Assembly (NCBI RefSeq): GCF_019393635.1
Contig: NC_057864.1
Location: 496,634,716 to 496,698,715 of the forward strand
Length of the DNA: 64,000 nucleotides
Direction of reading: 5' to 3'
Source of the DNA: Dromiciops gliroides
Taxonomy: Eukaryota > Chordata > Mammalia > Microbiotheria > Microbiotheriidae
The notes below the pieces were generated by a model. The model saw only the letters and a list, made by a program, of their open reading frames with translations. It had not been told where the DNA came from and did no database searches. How positions within the stretch are numbered: position 1 is the first letter of the stretch; each line of letters starts with the position of its first letter. Both the position numbers and the translations under genes were made by a program. This document shows positions 43,835 to 55,500 of the stretch, piece after piece.

Positions 43835-45000
43835 AAAAAATAATTATTACTAACTAATCTAGTCTAAAAATTATATATAACTGTACTTTTATGAAAAATT
43901 ATGATTATATGAAAAATTATAAGTTTAGAAAAATTATAATTGGGCCGTAAGTCCCATCTGGGGTGCCATTCAAATGTAGAAATATTTTGACTTATTGGAC
44001 TAATTTGGGGAGCCTAATCTGACTGTGGTACTTAATCTAGGACTGGTGACTGTTTGGTTATATGACTGCTATTAATTTAATATGGGCAGTTTAAAAAGTT
44101 CCACCACACTGCTCCACTCCCAAAATTGATAAGCAAAAGATTAAGAAGCCTCTTAACTAAATAATCAAAGCAGAGTTTATTTATGAGATACAATTTAAAC
44201 ATAAAAATACAGGGAAATAAAATGTACAGCCTGACTGTGTTCCGGCATGTCTCTTTCCACGTGGTGTGCCTGGAACTTTTTTAGCCTTCTCCTGCATACC
44301 AACAGACCTTCTTCTAGCGTTCCCTTCACTGAAAAGCCCCCCAGTTCCGTATTGGCTTCCATCCCTTCTTGCTCTTAGCTTTTTCTCCTTCCCCCATCTC
44401 TTAGTGCTTCTCTGCTGCCTCCCTTGCTTTCTCCAACCTCCTGTACCATCTCCTGTTCTGTCTGCTCCTTCAGTCTGCCCCTCTCAGCGTCTAACTCTCC
44501 CGTGTATATGTATCTTCCTTCTCTCCACTCAAACCTCGGGGCTCCCTACGCCCCCCCCCCACACACACACCAAGCTAATCCACCAGCCGCACTAGGGCTG
44601 CGGTTCGTGGTGGGGGTGGGGGGACGCTTCAGCATCCCCCTGCGTACTACACCCAGGGCTCCAGGGGCCCATGCCCCCTGCTGTGCGCCCAGGGATCTCT
44701 GCACAGGCCATGCCAGAGGCCGGCCTGGACGAGCCCAGGATCTCTGGGATAGATCCGCTCAGGGCAGAAGGAGCTGGGGTTTTTTCCCCCAGCCATCTGA
44801 CCTGGCGTCTTATATGGCCCACGGGGCTTTTTTGGCTCTGCTGAAGCAGAGGAGGAGGGGCACTAGCCCCTCCCACACAGAGAAGAAAAACCTGAGGGCC
44901 CAAGGCTTTCTAATCTCAGCCCAAAGGTAGGGTCCCCAAATCAAAATAAATTTCCACAGGGGGAACTTGCGACCTGCTTCAGGGGACTACCTCCTCCAAA
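43835..45000 (-). mobile_element. Probable LTR-type element, unresolved
   Basis: Sharp change to A/T-rich then C-rich sequence splitting an L2. An AATAAA-containing segment in the - sense lies near 44,170-44,225. I could not fix the ends or a family. Fossil; no coding frame of note. Confidence 0.35.
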
Positions 45001-45059
45001 GAACTGGAGGCTCATCATGGTTACAGGGTTAGGACAATTAAAGTTTAACCGGGTCAGCT

Positions 45060-45370
45060 GACACAGGTCTCCTTGAGACACCTTGAAGCAAGAGAGATAA
45101 GTCCATGCTGCTGCCTGAGTCCAGTGATGGGGATGGCTCCAGAGATCAGAGATCTAAGCCGCCTCTCACCCAACTTCCCACAGCCACCACCAGTGGGAGA
45201 TGATCCTCCCTCAGGACCCAATAAGGGAACCTTCCACAGTCAGATGATCACCCCATCGGACCACCATTTGTCCTCTGTCAAAGTATTTTCCTGCCTCCTG
45301 CTCAGGGAGATAGGTATCTCAGAGAACCACACCTCTGTGCCATGCCTTCTCCCCATGATAAGTCCAAGGG
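45060..45370 (+). mobile_element. LTR fragment, family A
   Basis: Shares the central LTR text (cccaacttcccacagccaccaccagtggg ... ctcctgctcagggagataggtatctcagag) with the solo LTR at 37,243. Both ends are missing or diverged. Confidence 0.65.
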
Positions 45371-45549
45371 GATCTTGGAATAATGGGGCATCAGTAAGAT
45401 ATGCAGCTCCCAACCATATTTTGTCTATTCTCTTAAAGACCTTGATATTGCTCATCAGCATACTGGGGAGCTGTTTTTCCTTTGGCCTTGGGGGTTGGGG
45501 TCTTCAGGTTTCTTGGGGTCCCCTACCTGTCTGCCTGCTCCTCCTTGGC

Positions 45550-46060
45550 CTGTCTCCTTTGCCACCTCCACCAGGAGCCTGACTTCCTGTCCCCCAAAGC
45601 TGTCCCACTCCCTCTCTTTCCCCGCTCTCAGTACCATCTTCCCTGCTTTGGTTACCAATCTGGACAGCCAGCCAGCCTCCAGCCCCTCACCTTGGCCTCT
45701 AGCACCACATTGCCCACTACCTCCTCCCAGACAGTCTGCCTCCACTTACTGTCCTCCATGCACGCTGTAAGCCCGAAGCCACATTGGCCCACTGGCCCTT
45801 AGCCAGGAAAACACCCCATGTCCTGTCTCCTACCCCCTCCCAATCCCTGTCATGTACACCCATTCCTCCACCCCTGTCCTTTCCCTCTGAGACCACCTCT
45901 GCTTTATCCTTTGAGCATCTGGTACTCGCAGAGTGGACTCTCCTATCTGCACTAGCCTGTGAGCTTCTCCAGGGCACCGACTCAGTATTGGCCCTTGTTC
46001 TTCTCCCCTTTGATTAGCCCTGGGCCTGGCATAGAGCAGGCACTATTGATGGAGAGAGGC
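45550..46060 (+). mobile_element. L2 3' end
   Basis: Ends with ctagcctgtgagcttctccagggcaccgac ... gggcctggcatagagcaggc, the usual L2 terminal motif order. Confidence 0.6.
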
Positions 46061-46094
46061 TGGCCTGGGGAAAAAGCAGATTCCTTTGGCCCAG

Positions 46095-46886
46095 GTGATT
46101 AAATTGATCAAATTGATTGTGAGGCGTCCCAAAGAATTACAAGACTCAGTGACTCAGTTTCCCAAGTTTTATTATCAGACTGTGATGACCCCGGGGAGAC
46201 ACCAAGGAGAAAAAGTATCTAGAATAGGGAGAGAGAAATGTTTATATTTATAGTGAGAAAAGTAGGTTACCTCCTCATTATCTTTTTTTTTGCAGGGCAA
46301 TGAGGGTCAAGTGACTTGCCCAGGGCCACACAACTAGTAAGTGTCAAGTGTCTGAGGCTGGATTTGAACTCAGGTCCTCCTGCATCCAGGGCTGGTGCTT
46401 TATCCACTATGCCACCTAGCTGCCCCCTCTCTTCATTATCTTAATCTCCTCCTTGTGGGAGGTTCATGGGAAGTTTTATCCTAATTTAGACTTCCTGGGG
46501 TCCTAAGACAACCTCCGAGGCTGGTACCTTTTTCCTTAGAGGTGTGTTTTTGGGGTTTACACATCATAAGGTGAACCTAAGGACACATTTGGTCCTTTCT
46601 GCACATGTTCCTAAAGACATGCTTAAACTTGTCTTGTCAGATCCAGAGGGTTTTGTGTTTTTGATATCTCTCGAATCTGGTTTCAAGGTGTCCTGTCATC
46701 TAGGAATATTAATGGCTGTTAATGGTTAATGGTCCCTAGTTACAGTCTCTGTTGATGGTGAGGGTTTTTAGGGAGAAACCCTCTTGGTTACTGTAAGATC
46801 ACAAACCTAAGTTTCTCTGTTAACCCTTTTATCTATTATTGATCAAGTCTTAGGTTATCTGTTAACCCTTTTAGCCTCCTCAGTCA
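46095..46886 (-). mobile_element. LTR, family C, carrying a SINE
   Basis: Shares agactcagtgactcagtttcccaagttttatt (an AATAAA in - sense) and gtttacacatcataaggtgaa with the copies at 50,049 and 53,179. A SINE at 46,285-46,432 lies within. The left end is diverged. Fossil. Confidence 0.65.
46285..46432 (-). mobile_element. tRNA-derived SINE in LTR, 10-bp TSD
   Basis: Antisense copy; tcattatctt at 46,275-46,284 and 46,433-46,442. Confidence 0.88.
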
Positions 46887-46982
46887 CAGGGACCCATTTT
46901 CTTCCACTTTGTCAATCCCCTTAATGACTGCCTAAACAAGAGGAAGATACACATGTCCAGAGGGGACTTTTATGGGGGAAAT

Positions 46983-47568
46983 TGTGGGAGGGGGGTTGGG
47001 GTAGGAGTTTGGGGTCCTTAGGAATTCCTCTTTAAAGAATTCCACCCTCTTGCACACAAATCCAATTAGAATAAAATAATAGTTTATTTAGGTACTGGGG
47101 AAAGGAAACCAAGAGAGAAATCCTTGGACTTCTTCTCATGGGGAGAAGGCATGGCACAGAGGCTTGACTCTGAGATACCTATCTCCTGGAGCAGGAGACA
47201 GGCAAATACTTTTATAGAGGACTGACAGGGTGATCATCTGACTGTGGAAAGTTCCCTTACTGGGGGAGGCCCATCCCCCACTAGTGGTGGCTGGGGGAAG
47301 TTGGGAGAGAAGTGGCACTGATCTCTGATCTCTCAAGCCATCTCTGTCCCCCTCAAACCACAAAGGCAGCAGCTACACCTAATCCTAATCTTATCTCCCC
47401 TAGGGGTGAGGGAAACTGGAATGAAGGGTGGTGGTCCTGGAGGCTAACTCAGTCCAGATTAGGTTCCTTTTATCTCATTAGGTATGTCTGTCCTTTGTTT
47501 TAGTTTCTCAAGGAGAAGGTTCCTAGATTTCCCCTAGAAAACTTCTGAGGTACCCCAGGCCCATAACA
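46983..47568 (-). mobile_element. LTR, family A
   Basis: On the - strand it begins tgttatgggcctggggtacc and ends with a run of C-rich text then CA. An AATAAA-type signal lies near 47,075-47,085. Resembles the 37,243 copy over its whole length. No clean duplication found. Confidence 0.7.
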
Positions 47569-47654
47569 GGGACAGAGGAGAACAGATTAGATCTGCCATT
47601 CCATTGGTGGGAGGAACTCCAGATGAGGGAAATGCCTTTATCAACCCAGGTGCA

Positions 47655-47656
<2 letters not shown>

Positions 47657-47705
<49 letters not shown>
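47657..47705. repeat. Poly(C) run of 49
   Basis: Uninterrupted run of C on the + strand just left of a CORE-SINE. It could be a true homopolymer or a sequencing/assembly effect. The poly-glycine frame across it is meaningless. Confidence 0.9.
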
Positions 47706-47706
<1 letters not shown>

Positions 47707-47724
47707 TCTGTTGTACTATGACAC

Positions 47725-47945
47725 TGCAGTGGATTTCGTACCAGGCCTGTACCTGAGTTCAAATCCAGCTTCAGGTACTTACTAGCTGTGTGATCATAGA
47801 CAAGTCACTTTCCCCTGTTTGTCTCAGTTTCCTCTTCTTTCAAATGAGCTGGAGAAGGAAACGGCAACAATCTGTTATCTTTGCCAAGAAAACCCCAAAT
47901 AAGGTCACAAAGAGTTGGACACAACTGACCAACAATAACAACATA
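47725..47945 (+). mobile_element. CORE-SINE (MAR1-like)
   Basis: Reads gttcaaatccagcttcaggtac ... gtttgtctcagtttcctc ... gagctggagaaggaaacgg ... agttggacacaactgacc, the MAR1-type order in + sense. Ends in a CAA-rich tail. Confidence 0.7.
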
Positions 47946-47949
47946 TATG

Positions 47950-48125
47950 GGGGCAGATAGGTGGCACAATGGAGAGAGCACTAGCCCTGGAGTCAGGAGG
48001 ACCTGAGTTCAAATCCAGCCTCAGACACTTGACACTTACTAGCTGTGTGACCCTGGGCAAGTCACTTAACCCCAATTGCCTCACAACCCCCCCCCCCAAA
48101 AAAAACCCCAAAAAACAAAACAAAA
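47950..48125 (+). mobile_element. tRNA-derived SINE, 13-bp TSD
   Basis: Inserted at the tail of the CORE-SINE; aacaacatatatg at 47,937-47,949 and 48,126-48,138. Long C/A-rich tail. Confidence 0.9.
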
Positions 48126-48329
48126 AACAACATATATGTAAATTCATCTGCCATGGTGAGGTCAGGTACATCTCTCTCCTTGGGATCCTAGGGGTATTCT
48201 TGAAAACTTGGGGGTGTTTAATGGGGGTTGTTATCTGCTCAAGCACATATTCCAGTGTGCTTTCCCTTCTGTTAATGAAAGTGACTGATGCATTAGTCCC
48301 AATTATCCAATTAAAATTAATTAACTTTT

Positions 48330-48476
48330 TTTTTTTTTGGCAGGGCAGTGAGGGTTAAGTGACTTGCCCAGGGTCAAACGGCTAGTAAGTGTCAAGTGTC
48401 TGAGGCTGGATTTGAACTCAGGTCCTCCTGAATCCAGGGCCAGTGCTTTATCCACTGTGCCACCTAGCTGCCCCCC
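48330..48476 (-). mobile_element. tRNA-derived SINE, antisense, about 17-bp TSD
   Basis: aaaattaattaactttt at 48,313-48,329 and 48,477-48,493 flanks a full antisense copy. Confidence 0.9.
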
Positions 48477-48494
48477 AAAATTAATTAACTTTTA

Positions 48495-49485
48495 CAAAGG
48501 GATAAGTGATACCAGAGTGGCAAATATAACAAAAAAGGAAAATGTTGGATGTTAGAGGGGATGTGGGAAAACTGGGACACTAATCCAGTGTTGGTGGACT
48601 TGTGAACTGATCCAACTATTCTGGAGAGGATTTTGGAACTATGCCCGAAGAGTTATAAAACTGTGCATATCCTTTGATCCAGCAATACCACTGATAGATT
48701 TATATCCCAAAGACAGCCAAAGAAAGAGGAAAGGACCTATTTGTACAAAAATATTTATAGTGGCTCTTTTTGTGGTGGCTAAGAATTGGACATCAAAGGA
48801 ACATCCATCAATTGAGAAATGGCTAAACAAGCTGTGGTCTATGATGGTGATGGAAAATTATTGTGCTCTAAGAAATGACAAGCAGGATGATTTCAATAAA
48901 CCTGGAAAAACTTACATGAACTGACACATAGTGAACAGAACCACGAGAATGTTGTACAGTGATGGCAATATTGTTTTATGAAGAACTGTGAATGACTTAG
49001 CTATTCTCAGCAATACACTGATCCAAGACAATCCCAAAGGACTAATGATGAAGCACACTATCTACTTCCAAAGAAAGAACTGATATTGATTGAACACAGA
49101 CTGAAGCATGCTATTTTTCACTTCCTTTCATTTTTTTAAAAATTCAAGTATTTCTTTGTTTTGTTTTGTTTTTGCGGGGCAATGAGGGTTAAGTGACTTG
49201 CCCAGGGTCACACAGCTAGTAAGTGTCAAGTGTCTGAGGCCAGAATTGAACTCAGGTCCTTCTGAATCCAGGGCCAGTGCTTTATCCACTGTGCCACCTA
49301 GCTGCCCTCTTATTCAAGTATTTCTTGTACAAAATGACTACTCTGGTAATGTTTTACATAATTGTACATGTATAACCTATATCTGATTGCTTACCACCTT
49401 GGGAAGCGGGGAGGGGAGGGAGGGAAGGAGGGATAGATTTTGGAATTCAAAACTTTAAATAAAAATGCTTATTATTTAAAAAAAA
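48495..49485 (+). mobile_element. L1 ORF2 C-terminus and 3' end
   Basis: Runs from ataccagagtggcaaatataac to the A-rich end ttattatttaaaaaaaagg. Similar to the copy at 35.8-36.9 kb. Split by an antisense SINE at 49,157-49,311. Confidence 0.82.
49157..49311 (-). mobile_element. tRNA-derived SINE in L1, 15-bp TSD
   Basis: attcaagtatttctt at 49,142-49,156 and 49,312-49,326. Confidence 0.92.
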
Positions 49486-49499
49486 GGGGGGGACAGGTG

Positions 49500-50044
49500 G
49501 TAGCAAGGACAAAATATTTCCTCCTGACACCTGGAGGCCACGCTTTCCCTTATGCCACCTTGGTCTCTGGGAGGTTCACATAACTCAGATTCTGCATAGC
49601 TTTGGTTCTATCTAGATGCCATCCAAAGTCAATAGGGCACCCCTGTGCCCTGCCTCAGTACCAGTGGGCTGAGTCCTGCAAAACCCAGCAAGCACTGGAT
49701 TCCCAGACTCTCAAATTTTGGGACACCTGGAGGCTTTGCTCCACCCCACTTTCCTAACTCTGGTTGTAGCCTCCAAATGAATGGCCCTCAACTGAAACAA
49801 AAGGCCTCATTCAGGGCCTAGTTCCAGAGAGCCAATTGTCAAATTTTCTGTGTGAGCATTTACTCTTTGGAAAAGGCAAACTGCACTTGGGGCCAGATTT
49901 GTTGTTTTGTTCATTGTTCAGACAAAGGAATGAGATGGAGAAAATGTTAATGGAGATTCCACTAAAAAGAGTGGGATCCTTCATGGGGGGGGCCCTCCCC
50001 CACAGCACAACTGGCTTATTTTCTGGGGCTCAGGATTGTCTGTG
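49500..50044. other. Intergenic, nothing recognised
   Basis: Unique-looking sequence between an L1 tail and a solo LTR. No exon or repeat family could be named. Confidence 0.4.
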
Positions 50045-50048
50045 GATT

Positions 50049-50881
50049 TGATGTGGGATGGAATTTGGGGTCAAATTGATCATGAGCTGTCCCAAAAGAA
50101 TTTTACAAGACTCAGTGACTCAGTTTCCCAAGTTTTATTGCAATACTGTGAGTGATCACAGGGAGAGAACCAGAAAGGTGGAAAGGTATCTCTCAAATAG
50201 GAAAAGAAAGACAGTTATATTTATAGTATGGATAAATCGATTATTAGTCTCATTATAATGATCTCCACCTTAGGGAGGTACGGGGGAGGGCCTGTCCTAA
50301 TCTGGAGTTCCTGGGGTCCTAAACCAACCCCCGAGGCAGGCACCTTTTTCCGTGGAGGTGTGTTTTGGGGGTTTACACATCATAAGGTGAATCTGGGGAC
50401 AAATTCGGCCTTCTTTGTGCATGTCACTTTTTGATCCCCACACCCAGTTTCAAAATATCTTCATTTATCAGTTGAATGTCTATGCTCTGCCAATGTATCA
50501 TTGTTATAGTTAAGATCTCTATGACCCGGGCAGCTAGGTGGCGCAGTGGATAGAGCACCGGCCCTGGAGTCAGGAGGACCTGAGTTCAAATCCGGCCTCA
50601 GACACTTAACACACTTACTAGCTGTGTGACCTTGGGCAAGTCACTTAACCCCAATTGCCTCCCTTAAAAAAAAAAAAGATCTCTATGACCTGGCTCTGTA
50701 CGTTCTTGTTATAGGTGCTGATTAATGTGGGTAAGAGAACCTAGGCCCTGACTTGTAATAATGAAGACTCAAGTCTTAAGTGATCCATTAACGGGGTGTG
50801 AACCCCGCTTAGAGCTCAGGTCTAAATTCGAGCTCGGGTCTTGGGATTTTCTGTTAACCCCTTTTTTGGCCTCCTACATCA
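50049..50881 (-). mobile_element. Solo LTR, family C, with 4-bp TSD and inner SINE
   Basis: On the - strand it starts tgatgtaggaggcc and ends cccacatca. Target duplication gatt at 50,045-50,048 and 50,882-50,885. About 670 bp without the SINE at 50,527-50,675. Fossil, no internal region. Confidence 0.82.
50527..50675 (+). mobile_element. tRNA-derived SINE in LTR, 15-bp TSD
   Basis: aagatctctatgacc at 50,512-50,526 and 50,676-50,690; A tail. Close to the consensus of other copies, hence young. Confidence 0.92.
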
Positions 50882-51040
50882 GATTCACTGGGATTTGGAT
50901 CAGGAAGAAGTCTGACGGAGGGCAGATCTAGCTCCCTCTCAGCCCAATTGTCTCTGAAAATCCTCACTCCCCTTCCCCTGACATTCTTGGGCCTGCTCAC
51001 TCCTACCCTCCAGGTCTGGCTTCACAGCTATCTACTCCTT

Positions 51041-51073
51041 AGTCAGTCAGTCAGTCAGTCAGTCAGTCAGTCA
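51041..51073. repeat. (AGTC)n tetranucleotide repeat
   Basis: About eight perfect units of agtc. Confidence 0.9.
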
Positions 51074-51149
51074 ATCAACACAATAACAACAAGAAGAAGC
51101 AATCCTACTCTGCCTCTGCTATCAACTCACTCTTGGAGTGTCCTCAGAG

Positions 51150-52228
51150 GTTGTTCCTAACCTTTTCAGCCCTCTCCAAACATCCCGTGCTTCCCTCTTC
51201 TCCCCACTCTTTCAGCTGAGAACCCTAAGAACTCATATTTTATGGAAAAAATGGAGGCCATTGGCCATGAGCTCCCTCATCTCCCATAAGGGCCTTCTGC
51301 CCTCTCCTCCTTCAGCCCCATCTCCCATGATGAGGTAGCCTCAGACCTTACCTGCCCAGGAGATCCCCTTCCCCCTTGTCCTCCCCATTCTCTCTTATTT
51401 TCAATCTCTCCCTCTCCTGGCTTTTTCCCTACTGCCTACAAACATGCCTGTGTCTTCCCTATCCTCAAAAATATCCTCACTTGCCCTTTCCGTTTCTGCT
51501 GACTACATCCTATTCCTTTGTGGCTACACTCCCATGGTGCCTCCTCTTTCTGTCCTCTCACTCCTCAATGACAGAGAAGACAGCCAGCGAGCAAGATTGA
51601 GGTCGGCCCAAGGGAGTTGCCACAGGGCCAGGGAGTCCAAGGAGGGGGCTGGGCTGGGAGAGAGGCTGCAGGGGGGAGGGGTTGGGACATTCCAGTGGTT
51701 TTACAGAACAAACTAAAGAAAGTTTGGGGATCTCCAGAGGAGAGAGTTCAGTATTTACAGAATAATTGGAGGCTGGGGCTGGTCACCCTCAGGTAATTCA
51801 TGGGTCCAGCAACTCTTGGCACTGCCTCCCCCCCCTTTACAACCTGGCTCCCGGCCCCCGCCATTCCCCCCAAACCACCCTCTGCAGTGACTGGGGATCG
51901 CTTAGTGGCCAAGTCCAGTGGCCTTTCCTCGGTCCTCGTTCTCCTTGACCTCTCTGCAGCCTTGGACTCAGGGGCTGGGCAGGGGTGGGGGCAGGGGGAG
52001 GGAGTCCTCTCTCCTCCAGGATACTTTTCATTATACCACTTCCTGGCTTCTCCTCCTCCCTCTCTGAACACTCCTTCTCTGTTTCCTTTGCTGGATCCTC
52101 TAGATAACACCCTCTAACCCTGGGTGTCCCTCTGGGTCTGTTCTGGGCCCTCCCTCTTCTCCTTCTAGACTATTTCACTTGGGGATCTCATCAGCTCCCA
52201 GGGATTGAATAAACATCTTATTGAAGAT

Positions 52229-52259
<31 letters not shown>

Positions 52260-52910
52260 TTTGTAGGGCAATGAGGGTTAAGTGACTTGTCCAGGATCAC
52301 ACAGCTATTAAGTGTCAAGTATCTTAGGCTGGATTTGAACTTGGGTCCTCCTGAATCCAGGGCCAGTGCTTTATCCACTGTGCCAACTAGCTGCCCCTCT
52401 GTTACTCTTTTTTTGTTTTTGTTTTGTAGGGCAATGAGGGTTAAGTGACTTGCCCAGGGTTGTTGAAGATTCTCAAATCTACCTTTCCTGCCCCAAACTC
52501 TCAGCTGACTTCCCATATCTCATTTCCAGTTGCCTTTCAGACATCTCAAACTGGATGTCCACTACACATTTTACACTCAATGTGTCCCAAATGCAACATG
52601 TTATCTTTCTCCCTAACTGCAGGCCCCCCCCCCCTTCTTCCTCTTGGTCCCTCACCTCCTGGTTCCTCAGAAAAGAGTCAGCCTGGGCTCCTCACTCTCA
52701 CACTCTCCTCCCATACAAAGTGAAGTCAAGGTAGGTTAATTTCACCTCTGACGCATCTCTTGTTGATTTCACCTCTGCAAGACACTCCCCCTTCTGTCCT
52801 GACACTGCCCCCAGCTTGTTGAAGACTGTCATTACCTGACACCTGGACTATTGCAATAGCTGCTGGGGACTCTGCCTGCCCCTACTCTCTTCCCACTCCA
52901 GTCCATTGTG
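51150..52910 (+). mobile_element. Long L2 LINE fragment, interrupted by SINEs
   Basis: Follows the L2 ORF2 text for over 1.5 kb: tactgcctacaaacatgcctgtgtc, ccttgacctctctgcagccttgga, tctgttctgggccctccctcttctcc, cagacatctcaaactggatgtcc, gacacctggactattgcaatagc. These stretches spell the reverse-transcriptase region and downstream part of L2. No frame remains open. SINEs at 52,236-52,462 interrupt it. Confidence 0.82.
52234..52462 (-). mobile_element. Two stacked antisense SINEs with one 12-bp TSD
   Basis: A full copy (about 52,250-52,398) is followed by a truncated second copy (about 52,406-52,462) that stops inside the SINE body. The outer flanks ttgaagattctc at 52,222-52,233 and 52,463-52,474 match, so both lie within one insertion footprint. 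Confidence 0.8.
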
Positions 52911-53118
52911 AGAAAATAATCATTAATAATGAATTTCTTGGGGGACCCAGAGATCAGTCCATTCTCTCCCTCCCCCCTCTCCAGAAAGTAGAGTTCTCCT
53001 TGACAAACTTTATCATATCTCATCTGGGACAAACCCAGGGGAACAAAAGGAATGGAGATAAGTTCTTTTGTCTAGATCTGTGTGTGTGTGTGTGGGGGGG
53101 TTTCCAATCTGAAAAGTA

Positions 53119-53178
53119 TTTTATTATTTTCCAGTTACATGTAAAGATCTTTTTCAACATTTGTTTTTATAAGATTTT
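53119..53178 (-). mobile_element. L1 3' terminal remnant
   Basis: ttattattttccagttacatgtaaag ... tttttataagattt is the reverse complement of the L1 3' end. It is cut off by the family C LTR that follows. Confidence 0.65.
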
Positions 53179-53797
53179 TGATGTGGGGTAGAATTTGGGG
53201 TCAAATTGATTGTGAGTTGTCCCAAAAGTATTACAAGGCTCAGTGACTCAGTTTCCCAAGTTTTATTGCAATACTGTAGGTGAGCACAGGGAGAGAACCA
53301 GAAAAGTAGAAAGGTATCTCTTGAATAAGGAAAGACAGTTATATTTATAGTATAGATAAATTGATTATCAGTCTCATTATAATAATCTCCACCTTGGGGA
53401 GGTACAGGGGAGGGCTTATCCTAATTTGGAGTTCCTGGGGTCCTAAGCCAACCCCTGAGGCAGGTACCTTTTTCTGTGGAGGCGTGTTTTTGGGTTTACA
53501 CATCATAAGGTGAATCTGGGGACAAATTTGGCCTTTTCTGCACATGTCTCTTTCTGATTCCCATGGCTAGTTTCAAAACACCTTCATTTTTCATTTATTT
53601 CTGGTCTAAGCTTCTATAATCTTGTCAATTCTTTTATTGTTATTTGACCTGACCCTTTATGGTCCCCTTATGGGTACTGATTTCTGTGGGTACAAGAACC
53701 TAGCATCCTGACTTGTAAGTTATCCATTAACTGGGGTCTGACTCCCTTTTAGAGCTAATATCTGAATTAAAGCTTGGGTCTTAGGTTTTTCTATTAT
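53179..53797 (-). mobile_element. LTR, family C, third copy
   Basis: Closely similar to 50,049-50,881 (ggggtcaaattgattgtgag; tttacacatcataaggtgaatctgggg), and its right end is replaced by a SINE at 53,798-53,957. Fossil. Confidence 0.75.
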
Positions 53798-53957
53798 TTT
53801 TTGTTTTGTTTTGTTTTTGGTGAGGCAATTGGGGTTAAGTGACTTGCCCAGGGTCACACAGCCAGTAAGTAAGTGTCAAGCGTCTGAGGCCAGACCTGAA
53901 CTCAGGTCCTCCTGACTCCAGGGCTGGTGCTCCATCCACTTCGCTGCCTAGCTGCCA
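53798..53957 (-). mobile_element. tRNA-derived SINE, antisense
   Basis: ggcaattggggttaagtgacttgcccaggg ... cgctgcctagctgcc with a T-rich, TTTTG-repeat end. Confidence 0.88.
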
Positions 53958-54150
53958 AGGTTGTTTCAGTGTGCATTTCTCTAATCAAGAGTGATTTAGA
54001 GTATTTTTTCACATGACTACAGATAGCTTTGATTTCTTCATCTTAAAACTGCTTGTTCATATACTTTGACCATTTATCAATTGGGGAATGACTTGTATTC
54101 TTAAAAATTGGATTCAGTTCTCTATATATGAGAAATGAGGCCTTTATCAG

Positions 54151-54775
54151 TGTAAAGAATTAATTGTGATTTGAGGTTTCTATGACCCCATCTTTGCCTA
54201 AAATTAGAAACCCTCTGTGCTCTGACCCTGGCACACGCCCATGCACCCTGACCTTATTGTGGCATGCACCCGCATGGGCCTGGCCAAATTATAATGAGGG
54301 CAGCCCCACCATGACTGGAAGCTGGGGGAGGGCAGTCAGGTGACCTCTGCCTCTGGAAGCTGAAGGGGGGCTGGCAGTTGTAGAGCAGTTTGTTAATTCT
54401 GTCAATCAGTGCTGCTGGCCAATTAGCTTGGGGCTGTGTGTCCATCTGTCCTGTTTCCTGGGAGCCCAGGGGTTGCTGGTAAGGAGAAGGGAGGAGACTC
54501 ACCATTCTGGTGTTGGAGCTGGAAAGAGACAGGTCAGAGCCATGTGTTCTGCTGAGCCCTGGGCATTGGTGTGATTTAGGTTGTATTGTTCTCCTTCCCC
54601 CATTCCTTTTTTTCCCCCTTTCCCTTAATTCTACTAATCTTACTTGTGTTTTTAAGTTCATTCTTGTTAATAAACTCTGTTCTGTTTTTGAAAGAGGTTG
54701 TTAATCTCCTTCCTTGCCCCAATATTGTGGCGAGCCGCCTAACTAACACTATACAATTAAAATTTGGCCCCTACA
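54151..54775 (+). mobile_element. Solo LTR, family E, with 4-bp TSD
   Basis: TG...CA, 625 bp; duplication tcag at 54,147-54,150 and 54,776-54,779; AATAAA near 54,670. The 3' end (aatttggcccctaca) resembles that of the LTR at 58,285-58,890, so the two families are kin. Fossil. Confidence 0.82.
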
Positions 54776-54860
54776 TCAGAAAAACTTACTTTAACTATAT
54801 CCTCCCAGTTTTCTACTTTCATTATAATTTTGGTTGCATTAGTTTTGTTTGTGCAATAAC

Positions 54861-55004
54861 CGTTTTTGTTTTTTCCCCAGGGCAATGGAGTTAAGTGACT
54901 TGCCCAGGGTCACACAGCTAGTAAATGTCTGAGGCTGGGTTTGAACTCAGGTCCTCCTGAATCCAGGGCCGGTGCTCTATCCACCGCACCACCTAGCTGC
55001 CCCC
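54861..55004 (-). mobile_element. tRNA-derived SINE in L1, 11-bp TSD
   Basis: tgtgcaataac at 54,850-54,860 and 55,005-55,015. Confidence 0.92.
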
Positions 55005-55500
55005 TGTGCAATAACTTTTTAAATTTTATGTAATCAAAATCTATTTTACATTTGTAATGCTCTCTATATCTTGTTTGGTCTTAAATTCTTCTCTTATCCA
55101 TAGATATGGCAGGCAAACTATTCCATGCTCTTAGAATTTGCTTATGGTAACACCCTTTATGCCTAAATCACGTACTCAGTTTGATCTAATCTTGGTATAA
55201 GTTATGAGATGTTGGACTATACCCAGTTTCTTCTGTACTGTTTTCTAGCTTTCCCAGCTATTTCTGTCAAATAATGAGTTTTTGTCCCCAAAGCTTGGAT
55301 CCTTGGGTTTATGAAACACTCAATTACTATGGTCTTTTACTACACTATTGTGTACCTAATCTATTCCACTGATCCACCATTCTATCTCTTAGCCAGTACC
55401 AGACTGTTGGATAATTACTGTTTTATCATAGTTATAGCAATAATATTTTTTATTTTTTATTATTTTTATAGCAATAATATTTTAAAAATTGAATTCTTCA

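Larger units (their letters stand above)
53958..55500 (-). mobile_element. L1 ORF2 C-terminal region, antisense, split by LTR and SINE
   Basis: Reverse complement of L1 text (tgcatttctctaatcaagagtgatttagag; caattggggaatgacttgtattc; tttgtgcaataac; taatctattccactgatccacc). It is interrupted by the solo LTR at 54,151-54,775 and the SINE at 54,861-55,004. Confidence 0.8.

Noticed and set aside
47523-47762. 79-aa frame with a poly-glycine core
   Set aside because: It is the poly(C) run read on the other strand.
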